Origin: Skermanella mucosa
GTDB taxonomy: Bacteria; Pseudomonadota; Alphaproteobacteria; Azospirillales; Azospirillaceae
DNA length: 64,000 bases
Assembly (NCBI RefSeq): GCF_016765655.2
Contig: NZ_CP086106.1
Coordinates: 6,036,501-6,100,500 of the forward strand
Direction of reading: 5' to 3'
Shown here in pieces: positions 27,001 to 33,692 of the stretch. The notes under the pieces are model-generated. The model searched no databases. It was not told the origin of the DNA and saw only the letters and a program-made list of their open reading frames with translations. The first letter of the stretch is position 1; the number at the start of each line of letters is the position of its first letter. Position numbers and translations under genes: made by a program.

Positions 27001-28855
27001 AGCCCGCACGGCGCTGAGCGCCTCCGGCGAGGTCATGGCGCTCCAGTTCGCGGAAACGATCGAGGTCGGCACTCCCGAGGCGGAGCCCTGGGTCATCGAC
27101 GTAGCCGACTGGGCACCCGACGGGATCCTCGTCAGCGACGACGGCCGGCGGGTCGTCGGGTGGGACCCGGAGCGGATCCGTGTCTGGGAGGCCGGATCGG
27201 GAGAAGCATCCGACGTCGCCCTTTCCGTGACCGGGATCGCGGCAGTCGCCATGGACGCGCCGGGGAGCAATCTGGCTTTCGGCACGGAGGCGGGGCTGGC
27301 CGGTCTCGTCGATCTCGACGCAAGGCGGGAACTCTGGTCTTACAATGTGTTCGAGGCGGAAGTCTCCGCCATCGCACTCTCCCCCGCGGACGGCCTGATC
27401 GCGGTCAGCACATACGGAGAGGTGCCGGAGCGGAACGCGACGGCGATCCTCGACCCGCGTCCCGGCCGCCCGCCGGTCACGATGGTCGGCGGCTTCGGCG
27501 ACTTCGGCGGCATGAACACGCTGGCTTTCGTGAACGGTGGAGAAACCCTGGTCGGGTCCGATGGAAACACCGTCCTGGCGGCGCGGACATATGACGGCGT
27601 CATGGTCGCCAGGGGCGGCGGCTATGGCAGCCCGGATGTCGCGAGGCTCGTGAATGTCAGCGGGGAGGGTCCGATTCCGGCGCTGGGCAGTGACGGGGAA
27701 ATTCTGATCCTCGACCCGAGGACATTTGAACCATTGGTGTCGGTCTCCGAAGAGAATCTGGACTTGCGGGATGCGTGGGCATCCGGCGACGCTTCCACCG
27801 TCAGCGCGATCACGACCGCAGGGCACGCGCATCATTGGAAAGGCGGCTCTCCCTGGCCGGCGGTATCCCGGAATTTCGCGCCCGGAGCCACGCTGATCCC
27901 TCTGCCGTCCGGATCTCTCCTGGTCACCCTTCCGCAGGGTGTCGGGATCTGGGACCCCGACCGGGATTCCGTGGAGCCCGTGCCGCGGACCGGGCCGGCG
28001 ATGCCGCGCGCAGTGGCCCTGGCTCCGGACGCCGGAAGCATCGTCATGGTCCGGAGCGACGGGGCGGTGGACCACCTCTCGCTTCCCGACGGCCGCCTGC
28101 TGAGATCCCTGGGCCACGCCGGCGAGGAACCCGCGATGGTGCTGACCGACGGTACGACGGCGGTCCTCCACCAGTCCGACAGGATGCGGGGATGGCGTTT
28201 CTCGGACGGCACCGAGATCGCCTTCATCAGGCCGGAGCAGGGTCTCGCCCGGATGGGCATTTCAGTGCGCTTCAGGAGGCCGCGTCCCGTCATGGGTGGA
28301 TCCGGGAACAGCCGCGTCCTCGTTGCGAACCGGACCGGCGCCCTTGAGGTCTGGATGCCCGGTCCGGACGCCGGATGGCAGTCGGAATGGTGGCGGGCCG
28401 CCCGGGCGGAGGACGTCATCCCGCTGCAATCCGGAAGCGCCCCCGATACGATCGTGAGTTCGAGCGCCACCCGCAACAGAAGCCGCTTCGGTGGAGACAC
28501 GCGCGACAACGCCGTCAACCTGCTCCGCCTCTGGTCGCCGGGTCTGGACCGGGTGCTGGCCCATGCGGCGGTGGACGGCCAGCCGGTCTCCCTGCGGATC
28601 GGCGACGGCCGATGGCATGTCCTGGTCCAGCGCGCCGGCGCCCTCCGCGTGGAGACGGTGACGCCCCGCGATTCCGACCTCGCGTCCCTGCTGGGCGAGT
28701 TGCGCGCCCTGCGGGCCGAGGGGCTGCCGGAGTTCACGCCGGAGGAGCGCGCGCGGTACCGGGTCGATCCCTTGACTCCGCAGGCCCAACCGGACCGGCA
28801 GGAACAGGCCGCGCCGCCGCGGCCCGCGAACAGGGGCGGTCCCGCGGCGCAGTGA
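24011..28855 (+). CDS. nSTAND1 NTPase with transmembrane helix and WD40 propeller
   Basis: A 1614-residue protein. Residues 1-45 hold the nSTAND1 lead-in PFPGLRPFQKQDADWFFGRD. The P-loop GASGSGKSS is at 52-60 and Walker B VLLVVDQFEE at 167-176, with VTMRSDFFG (sensor 1) at 218-226, LPVLQHVLMRLW at 286-297 and GHEALIRRW at 428-436, all typical of nSTAND1. A single membrane helix lies near 542-563. From about 640 to 1560 there are repeated WD40 blades (FSPDG, WSPDG, TLRLW, VWDT motifs), at least ten recognisable and later ones degenerate. The tail is Pro/Gln-rich. STAND proteins are ligand-triggered oligomeric switches; the propeller would sense the trigger and the coupled TIR protein would act as effector. 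Confidence 0.88.
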   Translation: MSGPGPWCSAERPFPGLRPFQKQDADWFFGRDAQSTALYRLVRESRFVAVVGASGSGKSSLVKAGLLPRLERASSLSGSPWHLFETRPGNAPIRRLAEVLAGLDPEVRGAPAEPAGEIDARRIARFADRQERLGLARWGIAPLLNGMSDGLARAVDLAPDAAAADRVLLVVDQFEELFRFGEEAEGEERAARREEARAFVELLLRGAGDPSGRLTVLVTMRSDFFGDCGRFHGLAEAVSASQYLVPQLDRESLVPIIRRPVEQAGAGIDPLLVQTLLLDREESDRLPVLQHVLMRLWSIAGERPGVRHLALEDYRRIGGLEEALSRHAEEVRKEIEDWTDGIPAGALVERLFKELTDTDRQNRAIRRRRTVAELEAVAAAGPDGRIDPARAVALHRVIDRFREPDCSFLVPSPVEVPELTAEHQIDIGHEALIRRWRAIAGEAPNANDGEAEQWRRLGWLEQERRDGDSWRLLLSAAQEWDRTPAAGKPGKLLPETAERKRWRARVSATAAWADRHGGGLALVDAFLAACEKARLRRRTWARLMAGALVATVCVIVAAGFMAFERVSEERNHAMELALRYSDRLADDALRELGTGETGAAANLIAEAFPDWVDDPLPWRDTLPHRALEQILASRPAARGEWLIETGYNNAVFALSPDGRHVAAGSLDGDSITVWDTGNRERVWKTPPSAEGRFQYQGLSSPVFSPDGRRLVARWSEGKVRVFDAATGALVAEFEGHDEDLNAVAMNPAGDRIASVGDDRTLRLWRIGSAGAEAVVRHNARVTAVVWSPDGSRLATATEYGLVTLFDVTGAEPRALEKSAPRLRYITALRFSPDGGTLAAGDAAGQVLLASFGPAGTIAKTITIEAHTRVVRDLLFTNDGKLLLTGGWTDGVAAWDSVTGQAVGTLQAVPGIDVMVQPAGTGDLAMVMDDGTMAVRKLDTLAPPKSRFRIPELSAVAIAAGNSGPVSLWWDGHSGLEQRVDSAAGITLTKLPTGGRMPARTALSASGEVMALQFAETIEVGTPEAEPWVIDVADWAPDGILVSDDGRRVVGWDPERIRVWEAGSGEASDVALSVTGIAAVAMDAPGSNLAFGTEAGLAGLVDLDARRELWSYNVFEAEVSAIALSPADGLIAVSTYGEVPERNATAILDPRPGRPPVTMVGGFGDFGGMNTLAFVNGGETLVGSDGNTVLAARTYDGVMVARGGGYGSPDVARLVNVSGEGPIPALGSDGEILILDPRTFEPLVSVSEENLDLRDAWASGDASTVSAITTAGHAHHWKGGSPWPAVSRNFAPGATLIPLPSGSLLVTLPQGVGIWDPDRDSVEPVPRTGPAMPRAVALAPDAGSIVMVRSDGAVDHLSLPDGRLLRSLGHAGEEPAMVLTDGTTAVLHQSDRMRGWRFSDGTEIAFIRPEQGLARMGISVRFRRPRPVMGGSGNSRVLVANRTGALEVWMPGPDAGWQSEWWRAARAEDVIPLQSGSAPDTIVSSSATRNRSRFGGDTRDNAVNLLRLWSPGLDRVLAHAAVDGQPVSLRIGDGRWHVLVQRAGALRVETVTPRDSDLASLLGELRALRAEGLPEFTPEERARYRVDPLTPQAQPDRQEQAAPPRPANRGGPAAQ

Positions 28856-29284
28856 CGCCGCCTCCTTCCCTCGACCCCGGCCCACGAGGCACCCCGATCG
28901 ATCGGACAGGCAATTCCCGACCCGTTCCCCGAAAGCGTCGCCGCGGCTATCCGGTTATGGAAACCATTCCAATACTAGTTAGCCTGCTATCGAACCAGTG
29001 GTCCGGATCCGCAAACCCGCATGTTCCATATAATACATTTTTTCAGAACTTCCCTATACAGTTGAATATATTCACCGTAAAATTTTATTTGTGCCTTGAC
29101 ACCCGATGACCAAGTCTATGAATTTCGCAAATGAAACTAACAACAACGCAAGTAGCCGCTCACTAATCTGTCATCTATTCATCCTCTTTTTGGTCACAAC
29201 CTGATCACAACTGTACCTGGAGCGAAGTAATTCTTCGTGCCGGCCAGCATGCCCGGATTTCCATCCGAGGCTAAGGAGACTTCC
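28856..29284. other. Intergenic region after the nSTAND gene
   Basis: About 430 bases with no supported gene. The part from 28960 to 29200 is AT-rich and should contain the promoter of the beta-helix protein, whose AAGGAG ribosome-binding site lies at about 29271-29276. I see no clear stem-loop terminator for the nSTAND gene. Confidence 0.4.
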
Positions 29285-30382
29285 ATGGCTTACTCTCCCC
29301 TGACATTCAGTTCCCTGGCCAGATCGGCCGTTCCCGACGTCGCCAAGGCCAAGCCGACCAACCTGCTGTGGGTCGACGACAACGCCTCGGGCGGCGGCAA
29401 CGGCTCGTCGTCATCACCGTTCAAGACCATCCAGGCGGCGGTCGACAAGGCGACCCCCGGCACCGCCGTCATGGTCAAGTCCGGCACCTACCGGGAAAGC
29501 GTCTCGCTGGATGATGCGAGCGGCACCAAGGGCAAGCCGGTCTGGCTGGTCTCAGCCGACGGCGAGGGAGCGGCGAAGATCATCGCGTCCTCCGGCAAGC
29601 CGGGCATCTCCGCCTACGGCGAGGACTATATCGCGATCAAGGGCTTCACGATCCAGGGCGGGACCGAGGGCATCAAGCTGACCCAGAGCGGCAGCCACCT
29701 GAAGAACCTGACGACCAACATCGTGATCGAGGACAACCATATCAGCGGTTCCAGCATCGACGGCATCAAGCTGGCCCAGGCCCGATACGTCGCGGTGACC
29801 GGCAACACCGTCGAGAATTTCGGCCGGGAGGAGGGAATCGACAACGTCTATGTCCGGGACGCCGTGATCGCCTACAACGACATCAGCGACGGCAGCAAGA
29901 GCGGTAACCGGTCGGGCATCACCGTCAAGGCCGGCTCGGAAGACATCGAGATCCTCTACAACGACATCAGCGACGTGCTCGACGGCGTCCTCGTCGGCGG
30001 CTGGAGTTCCAAGCCCGGCGTGGTCTATCCCGGCGACATCGACTACCAGGCCAAGGACATCACGGTCCTGGGCAACCACATCTACGACCTCGCGAAACGC
30101 GCGGTCAACGTCCTGGGCGGCAACGACAGCGTCATATCGGACAACAAGTTCGACCCGAACAACAGCTATCTCTCGGTGGTCAACGTCGCCTCCGACAACC
30201 AGGGCAACCGGTCGGAGGACATCCGCCTCCTCGACAACATCGTGGATAAGTCGAAGTGGCTGACGGTCCAGTCCGGCAGCTCGTCGGGACTGGTCAATGA
30301 CGGGAACACCCCGGGCGGGAGCTTCGACGGCGGCGGCGGGCTGACCCTGCTCGGCATCGGAGCGGACGGGCTGAACTATTAA
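29285..30382 (+). CDS. Right-handed parallel beta-helix protein
   Basis: A 365-residue protein starting at ATG 29285, eight bases after AAGGAG. After a 35-residue lead it has LLWVDDNASGGGNGSSSSP and FKTIQAAVDKATPGTAVMV, the standard opening of DUF1565/pectate-lyase-like beta-helices. About ten PbH1-type coils follow (ITVLGNHIYDLAKRAVNVLG, DSVISDNKFDPNNSYLSVV and similar), with the N-x-I/V-x-D/G-N pattern. The family includes polysaccharide lyases, epimerases and structural surface proteins; no catalytic triad can be named from the sequence. No Sec signal peptide is evident, so secretion, if any, would use another route, and the short Gly-rich C-terminal tail ending in LNY gives no clear clue. 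Confidence 0.8.
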   Translation: MAYSPLTFSSLARSAVPDVAKAKPTNLLWVDDNASGGGNGSSSSPFKTIQAAVDKATPGTAVMVKSGTYRESVSLDDASGTKGKPVWLVSADGEGAAKIIASSGKPGISAYGEDYIAIKGFTIQGGTEGIKLTQSGSHLKNLTTNIVIEDNHISGSSIDGIKLAQARYVAVTGNTVENFGREEGIDNVYVRDAVIAYNDISDGSKSGNRSGITVKAGSEDIEILYNDISDVLDGVLVGGWSSKPGVVYPGDIDYQAKDITVLGNHIYDLAKRAVNVLGGNDSVISDNKFDPNNSYLSVVNVASDNQGNRSEDIRLLDNIVDKSKWLTVQSGSSSGLVNDGNTPGGSFDGGGGLTLLGIGADGLNY

Positions 30383-30666
30383 AGGGAATTCGCGACGGGC
30401 GGGCCGGGGAAAATCCATCATCCCTGCCCGATTCGCATACCGAGGGAACTCCAACGGGCAGACCGTTCAGCGGGTCGTGAAGAACAAGGAACTGAGGATG
30501 ACCCGCCTCTCCCTGGAACAGCCTCACGCGTCGTTGCTACACCCAGGACGGCGACGACGGGAAGCTCAGGCGGCTGCCGATGCTGGTCAGGGGCGAGGAG
30601 ATGGCGGAATGACGCTTTCGGCCGACCACCATCCGACGGCTTGGCCGGCCGGGTGGGCGGCGGTGG

Positions 30667-31590
30667 TCAGAACAGGTCCGTCACCTTCTTCGCTTCGAGC
30701 AGCTTGGCGAGCGTCGTGTAGCGCGGGCCTTGCATGAATCCCTGGGGAGCATCCGCGAAGGGAATGGGCGTGATCGTCTGGGCCGGTCCGGCGAAGATCA
30801 ACTGGTACTTGCCCTCCTCGCCATAGGGCTCGATGCTCTCGATCGGCGCGTAGTGGGTCACGGCGGACACCGGCCTCGTCTGGTACGCCGCGATATACTT
30901 GATCCGTTGCAGCTTGCCGCCCGCGATGCGTATGGCGCGCCAGCGGCTCTCCCCCAGGAAGACCTGCTTGAAGCCTTCCTCCTGGGCGGGAACCACCACC
31001 ACGACCTCCGGCTCCGACTTGGCCGCGCCTTCCGGTTTTGGCGCGCTCGAAACCTGCGGAGTGGCGACCGGCTTCGGCTCCTCGAAGGCGCGCAATCCCA
31101 TGATGGGAAGGGCTTGCAGGATCTCGCGCAGGAAAGCGCGGCTGTCGGCGCGCTCGGCTTCGCTCAAGGGGGGTTCCGACGGCATGGTCCCGTTGTCGAG
31201 ATGGCTGCGGCCGGCCTTGGCGGCCTGCTGGATCAGCGCCTGCTCAAGCCAGCGGACATGGGCCTTGTTGAGCCCGCTGTTCGACGTGACGAAGGCGTAA
31301 CCCTGCGTCCAGAAATCCTTCTTCTGGAAGTGGCTTTCGATGCGGTCCCGGACGACGTCGCCCTCGCCCACATAGAGGGTGGGCAGGTCCTCGTCACCTT
31401 CCTGGTAGCCGACCAGCACATAGACGCCGGTGCGCGCGAGTTCGATCCGCTGGCGCGCGGCGGGCCAGCGCTCCCTCGGGAACACGACGCCGACGCCTGT
31501 CCAGTTCATCCGGTCCACCAGACGTATCCCCTCGGGATCGCCGTCCGCGACAAAGATGCGGATGGTGAAAGGTTCTGCAGTAGTCATCAC
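30667..31590 (-). CDS. GIY-YIG nuclease-domain protein
   Basis: A 307-residue protein. Residues about 54-125 form a GIY-YIG domain: TGVYVLVGY (first strand), LPTLYVGEGDVVRDRIESHF (second strand and the Arg-bearing helix), and VRWLEQALI with the metal-binding Glu. The C-terminal half, after a Pro/Lys-rich linker (about residues 165-200), is a separate beta-rich module (RWRAIRIAGGKLQRIKYIAAYQ). The N-terminus precedes the nuclease core by 50 residues, unlike UvrC or homing endonucleases. It is an uncharacterised GIY-YIG family that often occurs in accessory DNA. It is divergently placed to the AAA_14 ATPase, with 369 bases between the starts. Confidence 0.8.
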   Translation of the reverse strand: MMTTAEPFTIRIFVADGDPEGIRLVDRMNWTGVGVVFPRERWPAARQRIELARTGVYVLVGYQEGDEDLPTLYVGEGDVVRDRIESHFQKKDFWTQGYAFVTSNSGLNKAHVRWLEQALIQQAAKAGRSHLDNGTMPSEPPLSEAERADSRAFLREILQALPIMGLRAFEEPKPVATPQVSSAPKPEGAAKSEPEVVVVVPAQEEGFKQVFLGESRWRAIRIAGGKLQRIKYIAAYQTRPVSAVTHYAPIESIEPYGEEGKYQLIFAGPAQTITPIPFADAPQGFMQGPRYTTLAKLLEAKKVTDLF

Positions 31591-31847
31591 TGTTCCGGGC
31601 TCCGGGAAAGCGCTCTTCGGGAGTGGACCGCGATGGCGAGCGGACGCGGTCCCACGGTGTCGTCAATCGGTCGAGGCGCCCGCTGCACGGAAAAGAACGT
31701 CGGAATGAACGGCTTCGGCGTAAACGCGGCTTTCGATGCCCGTCCTGCGCGTGGCGGGCGAGGCGCAGGATACATGCTTCATTCAGGACCGTTTATCAAG
31801 GAGATCAAGGCGCCGAAGGCCGGTTCGCGACGAGGCGGCGGGCAGCG

Positions 31848-31935
31848 CTTTCAATCGACCGCCTTCTGACTTTCAATCGGTCGGTCGTTGACTTTCAATT
31901 GGTCGGGGCCGTACTTTCAATCGGTCGGAATTCTC
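31848..31935. repeat. Four 22-bp direct repeats upstream of the AAA_14 ATPase
   Basis: Four copies of CTTTCAATCGGTCGG begin at 31848, 31870, 31892 and 31914, exactly 22 bases apart, that is two turns of B-DNA. Copies 2 and 4 are identical over 15 bases; copy 3 has one change (CAATT), copy 1 ends CGACCGC. The array ends 25 bases before the ATG of the ATPase gene, so it covers the leader or promoter. There are no spacers of CRISPR length. The regular spacing suggests a protein-binding operator array, possibly autoregulatory. Confidence 0.85.
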
Positions 31936-31959
31936 CCTCGGCTCGGACGGTCATCAGGC

Positions 31960-33180
31960 ATGTACCCGCGCTTCGTTCAGAACCGTGTCGAGGAAGCGTT
32001 GTCCGATACCCGCGTCGTGCTGCTGGCCGGTCCCCGCCAGTCCGGCAAGACCACCCTGGCCCGGAAGCTGGCGCGTGATGACAGGGCTTTCCTGACACTG
32101 GACAATGTAACGACGCTCGACGCGGCGCGGCAGGATCCGGCCGGGTTCGTACGAGGGCTCGACAAGGCCGTCATCGATGAGATCCAGCGCGCGCCGGAAC
32201 TGCTGCTGGCGATCAAGGAGAGCGTGGACGCCGATCGAAGGCCCGGCCGGTTCCTCCTCACGGGGTCGGCGAACCTGATGACCCTGCCGCGCGTCACGGA
32301 TTCGCTTGCCGGGCGCATGCAGATCGTTCGCCTGCTCCCCCTGGCGCGGAGCGAGATCCGGGGTGCGGCATCCGGCTTCCTCGATCAGGTCTTCAAGGGA
32401 GAGGTCCCGGCGGTCGGCGATCCGATCATGGGAGACGAATTGGTCGAAGCCGTGCTTGGGGGCGGCTATCCCGAGGCGTTGGGGCGGCGGTCATGGGCGC
32501 GCCGGCAGGACTGGTATCTTGATTACGTCGAGGCCATCGTCCAGCGCGACGTGCGCGATATCGCCCAGATCGAGCAGATCCGCCAGATGCCGCGCCTGCT
32601 GCGGGTCCTGGCGCAGTATTCGGGACAGCTTGTCAATTATTCCGGCATCGGTGGGCCGCTCGGCATGAACCATGTGACCACGCAGAAATATGCGGGCATC
32701 TTCGAAAGCCTGTTCCTGATCCGGACGCTGTCTCCGTGGTATACCAACGATTTGAAGCGGCTTACCAAGACTCCGAAGCTTCACTTCCTCGACTCCGGCC
32801 TGCTCGCCGCCCTTCGCGATATCTCGCCCGACCGCCTGGTCTCCGACCGAGGGCCGTTCGGGGCGCTGCTGAAGACATTCGTCCTTGCCGAACTCCTCAA
32901 ACTTGCGAGCTGGGCGGATGACCGCCTGGAGTTCTCGCATTTCCGCGACAAGGACCAGAACGAAGTGGACATCGTCATCGAAAACCGGCGCGGCCATGTC
33001 GTCGGGGTGGAGGTGAAGGCTTCGGCGACCGTCACCGGCGCGGACTTCGGCGGGTTGCGGCGGCTGGCCGGGGCGTGCGGCGATCGCTTCGCCCTCGGTC
33101 TCGTCCTGTATGACCACGACAAGGTCGTGCCTTTCGGCGAACGCCTGTTCGCCGTGCCGATCTCAACGCTTTGGCGGTGA
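31960..33180 (+). CDS. AAA_14/DUF4143 family ATPase
   Basis: A 406-residue P-loop ATPase with C-terminal DUF4143. Start ATG 31960 (MYPRFVQNRVEEALSDTR) is the usual beginning; the extra upstream codons encode the direct-repeat DNA and are rejected. Walker A is LLAGPRQSGKTTLARKL at about residues 21-37, Walker B KAVIDEIQRAPELLLAIKE at about 69-87, then LLTGSANLMTLP (sensor 1). The DUF4143 part carries YSGIGGPLGMNHVTTQKYAGIFE (winged-helix-like) and a PD-(D/E)XK-like end (SHFRDKDQNEVDIVIE, VGVEVKAS), a nuclease-fold motif. The family is scattered by horizontal transfer and its physiological role is unclear. No good ribosome-binding site precedes the start. Confidence 0.87.
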   Translation: MYPRFVQNRVEEALSDTRVVLLAGPRQSGKTTLARKLARDDRAFLTLDNVTTLDAARQDPAGFVRGLDKAVIDEIQRAPELLLAIKESVDADRRPGRFLLTGSANLMTLPRVTDSLAGRMQIVRLLPLARSEIRGAASGFLDQVFKGEVPAVGDPIMGDELVEAVLGGGYPEALGRRSWARRQDWYLDYVEAIVQRDVRDIAQIEQIRQMPRLLRVLAQYSGQLVNYSGIGGPLGMNHVTTQKYAGIFESLFLIRTLSPWYTNDLKRLTKTPKLHFLDSGLLAALRDISPDRLVSDRGPFGALLKTFVLAELLKLASWADDRLEFSHFRDKDQNEVDIVIENRRGHVVGVEVKASATVTGADFGGLRRLAGACGDRFALGLVLYDHDKVVPFGERLFAVPISTLWR

Positions 33181-33218
33181 GGTGCCGGGTGCCCGCTTCG
33201 GTCGCTTGGGGGGAAGGA

Positions 33219-33293
33219 TGGTGCCGGTTGTCAGATTTGAACTGACGACCTACCGCTTACGAAGCGGGTGCTCTACCACTGAGCTAAACCGGC
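33219..33293 (-). tRNA. tRNA-Thr(CGU)
   Basis: Read on the minus strand, GCCGGTT pairs with AACCGGC as the acceptor stem; the D arm is TAGCTCAGTGGTAGAGCA and the T arm GTCAGTTCAAATCTGAC. The anticodon loop TTCGTAA gives anticodon CGT (decodes ACG, threonine). The discriminator A is followed by an encoded CCA at 33221-33219. The bottom pair of the anticodon stem is a C-U mismatch. The gene ends 38 bases after the AAA_14 stop. Confidence 0.92.
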
Positions 33294-33376
33294 GTCCGTG
33301 CCTTGAGCCCCGGTTCCTACCCGGTTCCGCCGCGGGGATCAAGCGTTTTTCGGCAAGAAGCGCATTCCGGGCGGCC

Positions 33377-33393
33377 TTAACATCTTCCTTACA
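33377..33393 (+). promoter_or_regulatory. Putative KdpE operator
   Basis: TTAACA-TCTTC-CTTACA, two half-sites with a five-base spacer, resembles the 6-N5-6 direct-repeat layout of the E. coli KdpE site upstream of kdpFABC. It lies about 100 bases before the first ORF of the kdp locus, between it and the divergent tRNA-Thr gene. The remaining sequence to 33495 should hold the promoter. Assignment is by similarity of layout only. Confidence 0.4.
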
Positions 33394-33495
33394 TCCCTTG
33401 ATCTTGCGCTTACCATCGGCCCGGAAAACCGCATGGAGAATTAACGCGGGTCCTCGCTAGCCTGGTCTCCTGTTTATTCAGGGAGACTTGCAGAC

Positions 33496-33579
33496 ATGCT
33501 CGACCTCGTGTTCCTGGCCCTGGCGCTGGCGTTCTTCGCGGCGTCGGACCGGCTGGCCGGCGCGCTGGAACGGTTGTGA
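33496..33579 (+). CDS. 27-residue hydrophobic ORF preceding kdpF
   Basis: ATG 33496 to TGA 33577-33579 encodes 27 residues: one hydrophobic helix (LVFLALALAFFAA) followed by a charged, amphipathic end (SDRLAGALERL). GGGAGACTTG upstream gives a ribosome-binding site. Its stop overlaps the kdpF GTG start (GTGA). A similar tiny ORF, ending in an -ERL type tail, is found just before kdpF in several other bacteria, from general recall, and is rarely annotated. It may be a small regulator or assembly peptide of the Kdp ATPase. Confidence 0.55.
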   Translation: MLDLVFLALALAFFAASDRLAGALERL

Positions 33580-33677
33580 GCGCCGCCGTGTCGATCGACC
33601 TCATCCTCGGCGGCATCGTCGCGGCCGGGCTGCTGGCGTATCTGGGCTATGCCCTGCTGCGCCCGGAACGGTTCTGA
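33576..33677 (+). CDS. kdpF: K+-transporting ATPase subunit KdpF
   Basis: A 33-residue single-helix peptide beginning at GTG 33576, overlapping the preceding small ORF; an in-frame GTG at 33588 is an alternative. The core LILGGIVAAGLLAYLGYALLR followed by PERF is the typical KdpF pattern. KdpF stabilises the KdpFABC complex in the inner membrane. It precedes kdpA by 15 bases, with GGAGG of the kdpA ribosome-binding site in between. Confidence 0.85.
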   Translation: MSAAVSIDLILGGIVAAGLLAYLGYALLRPERF

Positions 33678-33692
33678 GCGGAGGAACCGGAC

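Noticed and set aside
30500-30609. A possible gene remnant (reading CYTQDGDDGKLRRLPM, ending at TGA 30607-30609)
   Set aside because: The frame is short, has no clear start and no match that I can name; it may be a fragment but cannot be supported.
31848-31935. The four-copy repeat as a CRISPR array
   Set aside because: Repeats are contiguous units of 22 bases with only seven bases between cores, too short for spacers, and no cas genes are present.
22467-33293. A genomic island integrated at the tRNA-Thr gene
   Set aside because: The accessory genes end at the tRNA 3' side, but I found no integrase and no direct repeat of the tRNA 3' end at the other side.
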